A DNA stretch of 64,000 nucleotides. Source: Sympetrum striolatum (lineage: Eukaryota; Arthropoda; Insecta; Odonata; Libellulidae). The notes beneath the pieces are model-generated. The model had not been told where the DNA came from and ran no database searches. It saw nothing but the letters and a program-made list of their open reading frames with translations. Position 1 is the first letter of the stretch, and each line of letters opens with the position of its first letter. Below are positions 26,304-37,857 of the stretch, piece by piece. The translations under genes were made by a program, and so were the position numbers. Where the stretch lies: contig CANPUZ010000073.1 of the NCBI GenBank assembly GCA_947579665.1, forward strand, positions 124,001 to 188,000. The letters run 5' to 3'.

Positions 26304-26503
26304 TAAAATTCACAGTCTCAGGCGTTGTTTTGTGGAAATCCATCTCGTAGAAATGAGGAAGGCTTGTACTTTTTCCACAGGTTTATTTTAAAAACACGAC
26401 CAGGTTTCAACGAGTAATACGCCTGAGACTGTGAATTTTATTAAACCTGGTCGTGTTTTTAAAATAAACCTGTGGAAAAAGTACAAGCCTTCCTCATTTC
26501 TAT
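26304..26503. mobile_element. 200-bp foldback / MITE-like insertion, copy 1
   Basis: Non-satellite DNA inside one monomer. It contains two perfect, interleaved inverted repeats. Pair A is 22 bp: 26304-26325 with 26419-26440, containing CACAGTCTCAGGCGT. Pair B is 60 bp: 26348-26407 with 26443-26502. The order is A-B-A'-B', so A' lies in the loop of the B hairpin. The 137-bp part 26304-26440 looks like a small MITE: its inverted ends start and finish with TA, the target of Tc1/mariner-like elements. The final ~62 bp is an inverted copy of that MITE's own interior. The 13-bp flanking repeats suggest that the composite entered as one unit. No coding capacity. The Tc1/mariner link is inference from the TA and the short inverted ends only. 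Confidence 0.7.
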
Positions 26504-26516
26504 CTTGAAATTATGC
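26504..26516. repeat. 13-bp direct repeat right of the 200-bp insertion (copy 1)
   Basis: Second CTTGAAATTATGC; satellite sequence resumes from here as an ordinary monomer. Confidence 0.75.
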
Positions 26517-29103
26517 AAAAATTATTCGTTTTTCTTCCTTTTTTCGGTCAAATCTCGATAAAATAAGGAAAATAAAGGGAAAAAAAGAGGAAAAAAATTG
26601 AAATTTCGCTAAAATTATTCGTTTTTCTTGCTTTTTTCGGTCAAATCTCGATAAAATAAGGAAAATTAAGGGAAAAAAAGAGGAAAAAAATTGATATTTC
26701 GCTCAAATTATTCAATTTTCTTGCTTTTTTCGGTCAAATCTCGATAAAATGAGGAAAATTAAGGGAAAAAAAGAGGAAAAAAATTGAAATTTCGCTAAAA
26801 TTATTCGTTTTTCTTGCTTTTTCGGTCAAATCTCGATAAAATAAGGAAAATTAAGGGAAAAAAAGAGGAAAAAAATTGAAATTTCGCTAAAATTATTCGT
26901 TTTTCTTGCTTTTATCGGTCCAATCTCGATAAAATAAGAAAATTAAGGGAAAAAAGAGGATAAAAATTGATATTTCGCTAAAATTATTCGTTTTTCTTGC
27001 TTTTTTCGGTCAAATCTCGATAAAATAAGGAAAATTAAGGGAAAAAAGAGGAAAAAACTTGAAATTATGCAAAAATTATTCGTTTTTCTTCCTTTTTTCG
27101 GTCAAATCTCGATAAAATAAGGAAAATAAAGGGAAAAAAAGAGGAAAAAAATTGAAATTTCGCTAAAATTATTCGTTTTTCTTGCTTTTTTCGGTCAAAT
27201 CTCGATAAAATAAGGAAAATTAAGGGAAAGAAAGAGGAAAAAAATTGGAATTTCGCTCAAATTATTCGTTTTTCTTGCCTTTTTCGGTAATATCTCGATA
27301 AAATAAGGAAAATTAAGGGAAAAAAAGAGGATAAAAATAGATATTTCGCTAAAATTATTCGTTTTTCTTGCTTTTTTCGGTCAAATCTCGATAAAATAAG
27401 GAAAATCAAGGGAAAAAAGATGATAAAAATTGATATTTCGCTAAAATTATTCGTTTTTCTTTTTTTTTTCGGTCAAATCTCGATAAAATGAGGAAAATTA
27501 AGGGAAAAAAAGAGGAAAAAAATTGAAATTTCGCTAAAATTATTCGTTTTTCTTGCTTTTTCGGTCAAATCTCGATAAAATAAGGAAAATTAAGGGAAAA
27601 AAAGAGGAAAAAAATTGAAATTTCGCTAAAATTATTCGTTTTTCTTGCTTTTATCGGTCAAATCTCGATAAAATAAGGAAAATTAAGGGAAAAAAGAGGA
27701 TAAAAATTGATATTTCGCTAAAATTATTCGTTTTTCTTGCTTTTTTCGGTCAAATCTCGATAAAATAACGAAAATTAAGGGAAAAAAAGAGGAAAAAAAT
27801 TGAAATTTCGCAAAAATTATTCGTTTTTCTTGCTTTTTTCGGTCAAATCTCGATAAAATAAGGAAAATTAAGGGAATAAAAGAGGATAAAAATTGATATT
27901 TCGCTAAAATTATTCGTTTTTCTTGCTTTTTTCGGACAAACCTCGACAAAATAAGGAAAATTAAGGGAAAAAAATAGGACAAAAATTGAAATTTCGCTAA
28001 AATTATTCGTTTTTCTAGCTTTTTTCGGTCAAATCTCGATAAAATAAGGAATATTAAGGGAAAAAAGAGGATAAAAATTGATATTGTGCTAAAATTATTC
28101 GTTTTTCTTACTTTTTTCGGTCAAATCTCGATAAAATAAGGAAAATTAAGGGAAAAAAGGAGAAAAAAATTGAAATTTCGCTAAAATTATTCGTTTTTCT
28201 TGCTTTTTTCGGTCAAATCTCGATAAAATAACGAAAATTAAGGGAAAAAAAGAGGATTAAAATTGAAATTTCGCAAAAATTATTCGTTTTTCTTGCTTTT
28301 TTCAAGCAAATCTCGATAAAATAAGGAAAATTAAGGGAAAAAAGGGGGAAAAAAATTGAAATTTCGTAAAAATTATTCGTTTTTCTTGCTTTTTTCGGCC
28401 AAATCTCGATAAAATAAGGAAAATTAAGGGAAAAAAAGAGGAAAAAAATTGGAATTTCGCTCAAATTATTCGTTTTTCTTGCCTTTTTCGGTCATATCTC
28501 GATAAAATAAGGAAAATTAAGGGAAAAAAAGAGGATAAAAATAGATATTTCGCTAAAATTATTTTTTTTTTCTCTTTTTTCGGTCAAATCTCGATAAAAT
28601 AAGGAAAATCAAGGGAAAAAAGATGATAAAAATTGATATTTCGCTAAAATTATTTTTTTTTCTTGCTTTTTTCGGTCAAATCTCGATAAAATAAGGAAAA
28701 TCAAGGGAAAAAAGATGATAAAAATTGATATTTCGCTAAAATTATTCGTTTTTCTTTTTTTTTCGGTCAAATCTCGATAAAATGAGGAAAATTAAGGGAA
28801 AAAAGAGTAAAAAAATTGAAATTTCGCTAAAATTATTCGTTTTTCTTGCTTTTTCGGTCAAATCTCGATAAAATAAGGAAAATTAAGGGAAAAAAAGAGG
28901 AAAAAAATTGAAATTTCGCTAAAATTATTCGTTTTTCTTGCTTTTATCGGTCCAATCTCGATAAAATAAGGAAAATTAAGGGAAAAAAGAGGATAAAAAT
29001 CAATATTTCGCTAAAATTATTCGTTTTTCTTGCTTTTTTCGGTCAAATCTCGATAAAATAAGGAAAATTAAGGGAAAAAAGAGGAAAAAACTTGAAATTA
29101 TGC
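26517..29103. repeat. Satellite family A, block between the two 200-bp insertions
   Basis: Ordinary family A monomers, without genes or unique sequence. The last part (about 28,661-29,103) duplicates 25,861-26,303 at an offset of exactly 2,800 bp, so the second insertion arrived by segmental duplication. The run ending at 28,464 recurs from 10,881 (offset ~17.58 kb). The final 13 bases, 29091-29103, are the left direct repeat of the second insertion. Confidence 0.95.
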
Positions 29104-29303
29104 TAAAATTCACAGTCTCAGGCGTTGTTTTGTGGAAATCCATCTCGTAGAAATGAGGAAGGCTTGTACTTTTTCCACAGGTTTATTTTAAAAACACGAC
29201 CAGGTTTCAACGAGTAATACGCCTGAGACTGTGAATTTTATTAAACCTGGTCGTGTTTTTAAAATAAACCTGTGGAAAAAGTACAAGCCTTCCTCATTTC
29301 TAT
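29104..29303. mobile_element. 200-bp foldback / MITE-like insertion, copy 2
   Basis: I see no base difference from 26304-26503. It is flanked by the same 13-bp repeats (29091-29103 and 29304-29316) and the same neighbouring monomers. The first difference to the right is CTCGACAAAAT for CTCGATAAAAT in the next unit. Shared flanks mean one transposition followed by duplication of at least 0.8 kb (about 25,861-26,683 to 28,661-29,483). Confidence 0.8.
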
Positions 29304-32300
29304 CTTGAAATTATGCAAAAATTATTCGTTTTTCTTCCTTTTTTCGGTCAAATCTCGACAAAATAAGGAAAATAAAGGGAAAAAAAGAGGAAAAAAATTG
29401 AAATTTCGCTAAAATTATTCGTTTTTCTTGCTTTTTTCGGTCAAATCTCGATAAAATAAGGAAAATTAAGGGAAAAAAAGAGGATGAAAATTGATATTTC
29501 GCTAAAATTATTCGGTTTTCTTGCTTTTTTCGGTCAAATCTCGATAAAATAAGGAAAATCAAGGGAAAAAAGGTGATAAAAATTGATATATCGCTATAAT
29601 TATTCGTTTTTCTTGATTTTTTCGGTCAAATCTCGATAAAATAAGGAAAATTAAGGGATAAAAAGAGGAAAAAAATTGAAATTTCGCTAAAATTGTTCGT
29701 TTTTCTAGCTTTTTTTGGTCAAATCTCGATAAAATAAGGAAAATTAAGCGAAAAAGAGAGGATAAAAATTGAAATTTCGCTAAAATTATTCGTTTTTCTT
29801 GCTTTTTTTGGTCAAATCTCGATAAAATAAGGAAAATTAAGGGAAAAAAGAGGAAAAAAATATAAATTCGCTAAAATTATTCGTTTTTCTTGCTTTTTTC
29901 GGTCAAATATCGATAAAATAAGGAAAATCAAGGGAAAAGAGATGATAAAAATTGATATTTAGCTAAAATTATTCGTTTTTCTTGCTATTTTCGGTTAAAT
30001 CTCGAAAAATGTGGAAAATTAAGGGAAAAAAAGAGGAAAAAAATTGAAATTTCGCTAAAATTATTCGTTTTTCTTGCTTTTTCGGTCAAATCTCGATAAA
30101 ATAAGGAAAATTAAGGGAAAAAAAGAGGAAAAAAATTGAAATTTCGCTAAAATTATTCGTTTTTCTTGCTTTTATCGGTCAAATCTCGATAAAATAAGGA
30201 AAATTAAGGGAAAAAAGAGGATAAAAATTGATATTTCGCTAAAATTATTCGTTTTTCTTGCTTTTTTCGGTCAAATCTCGATAAAATAAGGAAAATTAAG
30301 GGAAAAAAGAGGAAAAAACTTGAAATTATGCAAAAATTATTCGTTTTTCTTCCTTTTTTCGGTCAAATCTCGATAAAATAAGGAAAATAAAGGGAAAAAA
30401 AGAGGAAAAAAATTGAAATTTCGCTAAAATTATTCGTTTTTCTTGCTTTTTTCGGTCAAATCTCGATAAAATAAGGAAAATTAAGGGAAAAAAAGAGGAA
30501 AAAAATTGATATTTCGCTCAAATTATTCAATTTTCTTGCTTTTTTCGGTCAAATCTCGATAATATAAGGAAAATTAAGGGACAAAAAGAGGATAAAAATT
30601 GATATTTCGCTAAAATTATTCGGTTTTCTTGCTTTTTTCGGTCAAATCTCGATAAAATAAGGAAAATCAAGGGAAAAAAGGTGATAAAAATTGATATATC
30701 GCTAAAATTATTCGTTTTTCTTGATTTTTTCGGTCAAATCTCGATAAAATAAGGAAAATTAAGGGATAAAAAGAGGAAAAAAATTGAAATTTCGCTAAAA
30801 TTGTTCGTTTTTTCTAGCTTTTTTTGGTCAAATCTCGATAAAATAAGGAAAATTAAGCGAAAAAGAGAGGAAAAAAATTGAAATTTCGCTAAAATTATTC
30901 GTTTTTCTTGCTTTTTTTGGTCAAATCTCGATAAAATAAGGAAAATTAAGGGAAAAAAGAGGAAAAAAATATAAATTCGCTAAAATTATTCGTTTTTCTT
31001 GCTTTTTTCGGTCAAATATCGATAAAATAAGGAAAATCAAGGGAAAAGAGATGATAAAAATTGATATTTAGCTAAAATTATTCGTTTTTCTTGCTATTTT
31101 CGGTTAAATCTCGAAAAATGTGGAAAATTAAGGGAAAAAAAGAGGAAAAAAATTGACATTTCGCTAAAATTATTCGTTTTTCTTGCTTTTTTATGTCAAA
31201 TCTCGATAAAATAACGAAAATTAAGGGAAAAAAAGAGGAAAAAAATTGAAATTTCGCTAAAATTATTCGTTTTTCTTGCTTTTTTCGGTCAAATCTCGAT
31301 AAAATAAGGAAAATTAAGGGAAAAAAAGAGGACAAAAGTTAAAATTTCGCTAAAATTATTCGTTTTTCTAGCTTTTTTCGGTCAAATCTCGATAAAATAA
31401 GGAAAATTAAGGGAAAAGAGAGGATAAAAATTGATATTGTGCTAAAATTATTCGTTTTTCTTACTTTTTTCGGTCAAATCTCGATAAAATAAGGAAAATT
31501 AAGGGAAAAAAAGAGGAAAAAAATTGAAATTTCGCATAAAATTATTCGTTTTTCTTGCTTTTTTCGGTCAAATCTCGATAAAATAAGGAAAATTAAGGGA
31601 AAAAAAGAGGAAAAAAATTGAAATTTCGCTAAAATTGTTCGTTTTTCTAGCTTTTTTTGGTCAAATCTCGATAAAATAAGGAAAATTAAGCGAAAAAGAG
31701 AGGAAAAAAATTGAAATTTCGCTAAAATTATTCGTTTTTCTTGCTTTTTTTGGTCAAATCACGATAAAATAAAGAAAATTAAGGGAAAAAAGAGGAAAAA
31801 AATATAAATTCGCTAAAATTATTCGTTTTTCTTGCTTTTTTCGGTCAAATATCGATAAAATAAGGAAAATCAAGGGAAAAGAGATGATAAAAATTGATAT
31901 TTAGCTAAAATTATTCGTTTTTCTTGCTATTTTCGGTTAAATCTCGAAAAATGTGGAAAATTAAGGGAAAAAAAGAGGAAAAAAATTGACATTTCGCTAA
32001 AATTATTCGTTTTTCTTGCTTTTTTATGTCAAATCTCGATAAAATAACGAAAATTAAGGGAAAAAAAGAGGAAAAAAATTGAAATTTCGCTAAAATTATT
32101 CGTTTTTCTTGCTTTTTTCGGTCAAATCTCGATAAAATAAGGAAAATTAAGGGAAGAAAAGAGGACAAAAGTTAAAATTTCGCTAAAATTATTCGTTTTT
32201 CTAGCTTTTTTCGGTCAAATCTCGATAAAATAAGGAAAATTAAGGGAAAAGAGAGGATAAAAATTGATATTGTGCTAAAATTATTCGTTTTTCTTACTTT

Positions 32301-33514
32301 TTTCGGTCAAATCTCGATAAAATAAGGAAAATTAAGGGAAAAAAAGAGGAAAAAAATTGAAATTTCGCATAAAATTATTCGTTTTTCTTGCTTTTTTCGG
32401 TCAAATCTCGATAAAATAAGGAAAATTAAGGGAAAAAAAGAGGAAAAAAATTGATATTTCGCTCAAATTATTCAATTTTCTTGCTTTTTTCGGTCAAATC
32501 TCGATAAAATAAGGAAAATTAAGGGACAAAAAGAGGATAAAAATTGATATTTCGCTAAAATTATTCGGTTTTCTTGCTTTTTTCGGTCAAATCTCGATAA
32601 AATAAGGAAAATCAAGGGAAAAAAGGTGATAAAAATTGATATATCGCTATAATTATTCGTTTTTCTTGATTTTTTCGGTCAAATCTCGATAAAATAAGGA
32701 AAATTAAGGGATAAAAAGAGGAAAAAAATTGAAATTTCGCTAAAATTGTTCGTTTTTCTAGCTTTTTTTGGTCAAATCTCGATAAAATAACGAAAATTAA
32801 GCGAAAAAGAGAGGAAAAAAATTGAAATTTCGCTAAAATTATTCGTTTTTCTTGCTTTTTTTGGTCAAATCTCGATAAAATAAGGAAAATTAAGGGAAAA
32901 AAGAGGAAAAAAATATAAATTCGCTAAAATTATTCGTTTTTCTTGCTTTTTTCGGTCAAATATCGATAAAATAAGGAAAATCAAGGGAAAAGAGATGATA
33001 AAAATTGATATTTAGCTAAAATTATTCGTTTTTCTTGCTATTTTCGGTTAAATCTCGAAAAATGTGGAAAATTAAGGGAAAAAAAGAGGAAAAAAATTGA
33101 AATTTCGCTAAAATTATTCGTTTTTCTTGCTTTTTCGGTCAAATCTCGATAAAATAAGGAAAATTAAGGGAAAAAAAGAGGAAAAAAATTGAAATTTCGC
33201 TAAAATTATTCGTTTTTCTTGCTTTTATCGGTCAAATCTCGATAAAATAAGGAAAATTAAGGAAAAAAGAGGATAAAAATTGATATTTCGCTAAAATTAT
33301 TCGTTTTTCTTGCTTTTTTCGGTCAAATCTCGATAAAATAAGGAAAATTAACGGAAAAAAGAGGAAAAAACTTGAAATTATGCAAAAATTATTCGTTTTT
33401 CTTCCTTTTTTCGGTCAAATCTCGATAAAATAAGGAAAATAAAGGGAAAAAAAGAGGAAAAAAATTGAAATTTCGCTAAAATTATTCGTTTTTCTTGCTT
33501 TTTTCGGTCAAATC

Positions 33515-36500
33515 TCGATAAAATAAGGAAAATTAAGGGAAAAAAAGAGGAAAAAAATTGATATTTCGCTCAAATTATTCAATTTTCTTGCTTTTTTCGG
33601 TCAAATCTCGATAATATAAGGAAAATTAAGGGACAAAAAGAGGATAAAAATTGATATTTCGCTAAAATTATTCGGTTTTCTTGCTTTTTTCGGTCAAATC
33701 TCGATAAAATAAGGAAAATCAAGGGAAAAAAGGTGATAAAAATTGATATATCGCTAAAATTATTCGTTTTTCTTGATTTTTTCGGTCAAATCTCGATAAA
33801 ATAAGGAAAATTAAGGGATAAAAAGAGGAAAAAAATTGAAATTTCGCTAAAATTGTTCGTTTTTCTAGCTTTTTTTGGTCAAATCTCGATAAAATAAGGA
33901 AAATTAAGCGAAAAAGAGAGGAAAAAAATTGAAATTTCGCTAAAATTATTCGTTTTTCTTGCTTTTTTTGGTCAAATCTCGATAAAATAAGGAAAATTAA
34001 GGGAAAAAAGAGGAAAAAAATATAAATTCGCTAAAATTATTCGTTTTTCTTGCTTTTTTCGGTCAAATATCGATAAAATAAGGAAAATCAAGGGAAAAGA
34101 GATGATAAAAATTGATATTTAGCTAAAATTATTCGTTTTTCTTGCTATTTTCGGTTAAATCTCGAAAAATGTGGAAAATTAAGGGAAAAAAAGAGGAAAA
34201 AAATTGACATTTCGCTAAAATTATTCGTTTTTCTTGCTTTTTTATGTCAAATCTCGATAAAATAACGAAAATTAAGGGAAAAAAAGAGGAAAAAAATTGA
34301 AATTTCGCTAAAATTATTCGTTTTTCTTGCTTTTTTCGGTCAAATCTCGATAAAATAAGGAAAATTAAGGGAAAAAAAGAGGACAAAAGTTAAAATTTCG
34401 CTAAAATTATTCGTTTTTCTAGCTTTTTTCGGTCAAATCTCGATAAAATAAGGAAAATTAAGGGAAAAGAGAGGATAAAAATTGATATTTCGCTAAAATT
34501 ATTTTTTTTTCTTGCTTTTTTCGGTCAAATCTCGATAAAATAAGGAAAATCAAGGGAAAAAAGATGATAAAAATTGATATTTCGCTAAAATTATTCGTTT
34601 TTCTTTTTTTTTCGGTCAAATCTCGATAAAATGAGGAAAATTAAGGGAAAAAAAGAGGAAAAAAATTGAAATTTCGCTAAAATTATTCGTTTTTCTTGCT
34701 TTTTCGGTCAAATCTCGATAAAATAAGGAAAATTAAGGGAAAAAAAGAGGAAAAAAATTGAAATTTCGCTAAAATTATTCGTTTTTCTTGCTTTTATCGG
34801 TCCAATCTCGATAAAATAAGGAAAATTAAGGGAAAAAAGAGGATAAAAACTGATATTTCGCTAAAATTATTCGTTTTTCTTGCTTTTTTCGGTCAAATCT
34901 CGATAAAATAAGGAAAATTAACTGAAAAAAGAGGAAAAAACTTGAAATTATGCAAAAATTATTCGGTTTTTCTTCCTTTTTTCGGTCAAATCTCGATAAA
35001 ATAAGGAAAATAAAGGGAAAAAAAGAGGAAAAAAATTGAAATTTCGCTAAAATTATTCGTTTTTCTTGCTTTTTTCGGTCAAATCTCGATAAAATAAGGA
35101 AAATCAAGGGAAAAAAGGTGATAAAAATTGATATATCGCTATAATTATTCGTTTTTCTTGATTTTTTCGGTCAAATCTCGATAAAATAAGGAAAATTAAG
35201 GGATAAAAAGAGGAAAAAAATTGAAATTTCGCTAAAATTGTTCGTTTTTCTAGCTTTTTTTGGTCAAATCTCGATAAAATAAGGAAAATTAAGCGAAAAA
35301 GAGAGGAAAAAAATTGAAATTTCGCTAAAATTATTCGTTTTTCTTGCTTTTTTTGGTCAAATCTCGATAAAATAAGGAAAATTAAGGGAAAAAAGAGGAA
35401 AAAAATATAAATTCGCTAAAATTATTCGTTTTTCTTGCTTTTTTCGGTCAAATATCGATAAAATAAGGAAAATCAAGGGAAAAGAGATGATAAAAATTGA
35501 TATTTAGCTAAAATTATTCGTTTTTCTTGCTATTTTCGGTTAAATCTCGAAAAATGTGGAAAATTAAGGGAAAAAAAGAGGAAAAAAATTGAAATTTCGC
35601 TAAAATTATCCGTTTTTCTTGCTTTTTCGGTCAAATCTCGATAAAATAAGGAAAATTAAGGGAAAAAAAGAGGAAAAAAATTGAAATTTCGCTAAAATTA
35701 TTCGTTTTTCTTGCTTTTATCGGTCAAATCTCGATAAAATAAGGAAAATTAAGGGAAAAAAGAGGATAAAAATTGATATTTCGCTAAAATTATTCGTTTT
35801 TCTTGCTTTTTTCGGTCAAATCTCGATAAAATAAGGAAAATTAAGGGAAAAAAGAGGAAAAAACTTGAAATTATGCAAAAATTATTCGTTTTTCTTCCTT
35901 TTTTCGGTCAAATCTCGATAAAATAAGGAAAATAAAGGGAAAAAAAGAGGAAAAAAATTGAAATTTCGCTAAAATTATTCGTTTTTCTTGCTTTTTTCGG
36001 TCAAATCTCGATAAAATAAGGAAAATTAAGGGAAAAAAAGAGGAAAAAAATTGATATTTCGCTCAAATTATTCAATTTTCTTGCTTTTTTCGGTCAAATC
36101 TCGATAATATAAGGAAAATTAAGGGACAAAAAGAGGATAAAAATTGATATTTCGCTATAATTATTCGGTTGTCTTGCTTTTTTCGGTCAAATCTCGATAA
36201 AATAAGGAAAATCAAGGGAAAAAAGGTGATAAAAATTGATATATCGCTAAAATTATTCGTTTTTCTTGATTTTTTCGGTCAAATCTCGATAAAATAAGGA
36301 AAATTAAGCGAAAAAGAGAGGAAAAAAATTGAAATTTCGCTAAAATTATTCGTTTTTCTTGCTTTTTTTGGTCAAATCTCGATAAAATAAGGAAAATTAA
36401 GGGAAAAAAGAGGAAAAAAATATAAATTCGCTAAAATTATTCGTTTTTCTTGCTTTTTTCGGTCAAATATCGATAAAATAAGGAAAATCAAGGGAAAAGA

Positions 36501-37810
36501 GATGATAAAAATTGATATTTAGCTAAAATTATTCGTTTTTCTTGCTATTTTCGGTTAAATCTCGAAAAATGTGGAAAATTAAGGGAAAAAAAGAGGAAAA
36601 AAATTGACATTTCGCTAAAATTATTCGTTTTTCTTGCTTTTTTATGTCAAATCTCGATAAAATAACGAAAATTAAGGGAAAAAAAGAGGAAAAAAATTGA
36701 AATTTCGCTAAAATTATTCGTTTTTCTTGCTTTTTTCGGTCAAATCTCGATAAAATAAGGAAAATTAAGGGAAAAAAAGAGGACAAAAGTTAAAATTTCG
36801 CTAAAATTATTCGTTTTTCTAGCTTTTTTCGGTCAAATCTCGATAAAATAAGGAAAATTAAGGGAAAAGAGAGGATAAAAATTGATATTGTGCTAAAATT
36901 ATTCGTTTTTCTTACTTTTTTCGGTCAAATCTCGATAAAATAAGGAAAATTAAGGGAAAAAAAGAGGAAAAAAATTGAAATTTCGCATAAAATTATTCGT
37001 TTTTCTTGCTTTTTTCGGTCAAATCTCGATAAAATAAGGAAAATTAAGGGAAAAAAAGAGGATAAAAATTGATATTTCGCTAAAATTATTCGTTTTTCTT
37101 GCTTTTTTCGGTCAAATCTCGATAAAATAAGGAAAATTAAGGGAAAAAAGAGGAAAAAAATAGAAATTTCGCTAAAATTATTCGTTTTTCTTGCTTTTTT
37201 CGGTCAAATCTCGATAAAATAAGGAAAATTAAGGGTAAAAAAGAGGAAAAAAATTGAAATTTCGGAAAAATTATTCGTTTTTCTTGCTTTTTCGGTCAAA
37301 TCTCGATAAAATAAGGAAAATTAAGGGAAAAAAAGAGGAAAAAAATTGAAATTTCGCTAAAATCATTCGTTTTTTCTTGCTTTTTTCGGTCAAATCTCGA
37401 TAAAATAAGGAAAATTAAGGGAAAAAAGAGGATAAAAATTGATATTTCGCTAAAATTATTCGTTTTTCTTGCTTTTTTCGGTCAAATCTCGATAAAATAA
37501 GGAAAATTAAGGGAAAAAGAGAGGAAAAAAATTGAAATTTCGCTAAAATTATTCGTTTTTCTTGCTTTTTTCGGTCAAATCCCGATAAAATAAGGAAAAT
37601 TAAGGGAAAAAAGAGGAAAAAAATTGAAATTCGCTAAAATTATTCGTTTTTCTTGCTTTTTTTGGTCAAATCTCGATAAAATGAGGAAAATTAAGGGAAA
37701 AAAAGAGGATAAAAATTGATATTTCGCTAAAATTATTCGTTTTTCTTGCTTTTTTCGGTCAAATATCGATAAAATAAGGAAAATCAAGGGAAAAAAGATG
37801 ATAAAAATTG
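33515..37810. repeat. Higher-order repeat, ~4.34 kb unit, copy 1
   Basis: About 47 monomers repeated in the same order 4,343 bp downstream. Anchors at exactly that offset: the variant TATTCAATTTTC (33,5xx and 37,9xx), the run ending at 34,386 and 38,729, the run ending at 35,107 and 39,450, and the run ending at 36,786 and 41,129. Few substitutions are visible between the copies. Confidence 0.85.
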
Positions 37811-37857
37811 ACATTTCGCTAAAATTATTCATTTTTCTTGCTTTTTTCGGTCAAATC

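Noticed and set aside
26304..26503. tRNA-derived SINE or small structured RNA gene
   Set aside because: The strong foldback is explained by inverted copying. I see no A/B box promoter pair, no tRNA-like cloverleaf and no poly-A or simple-repeat tail.
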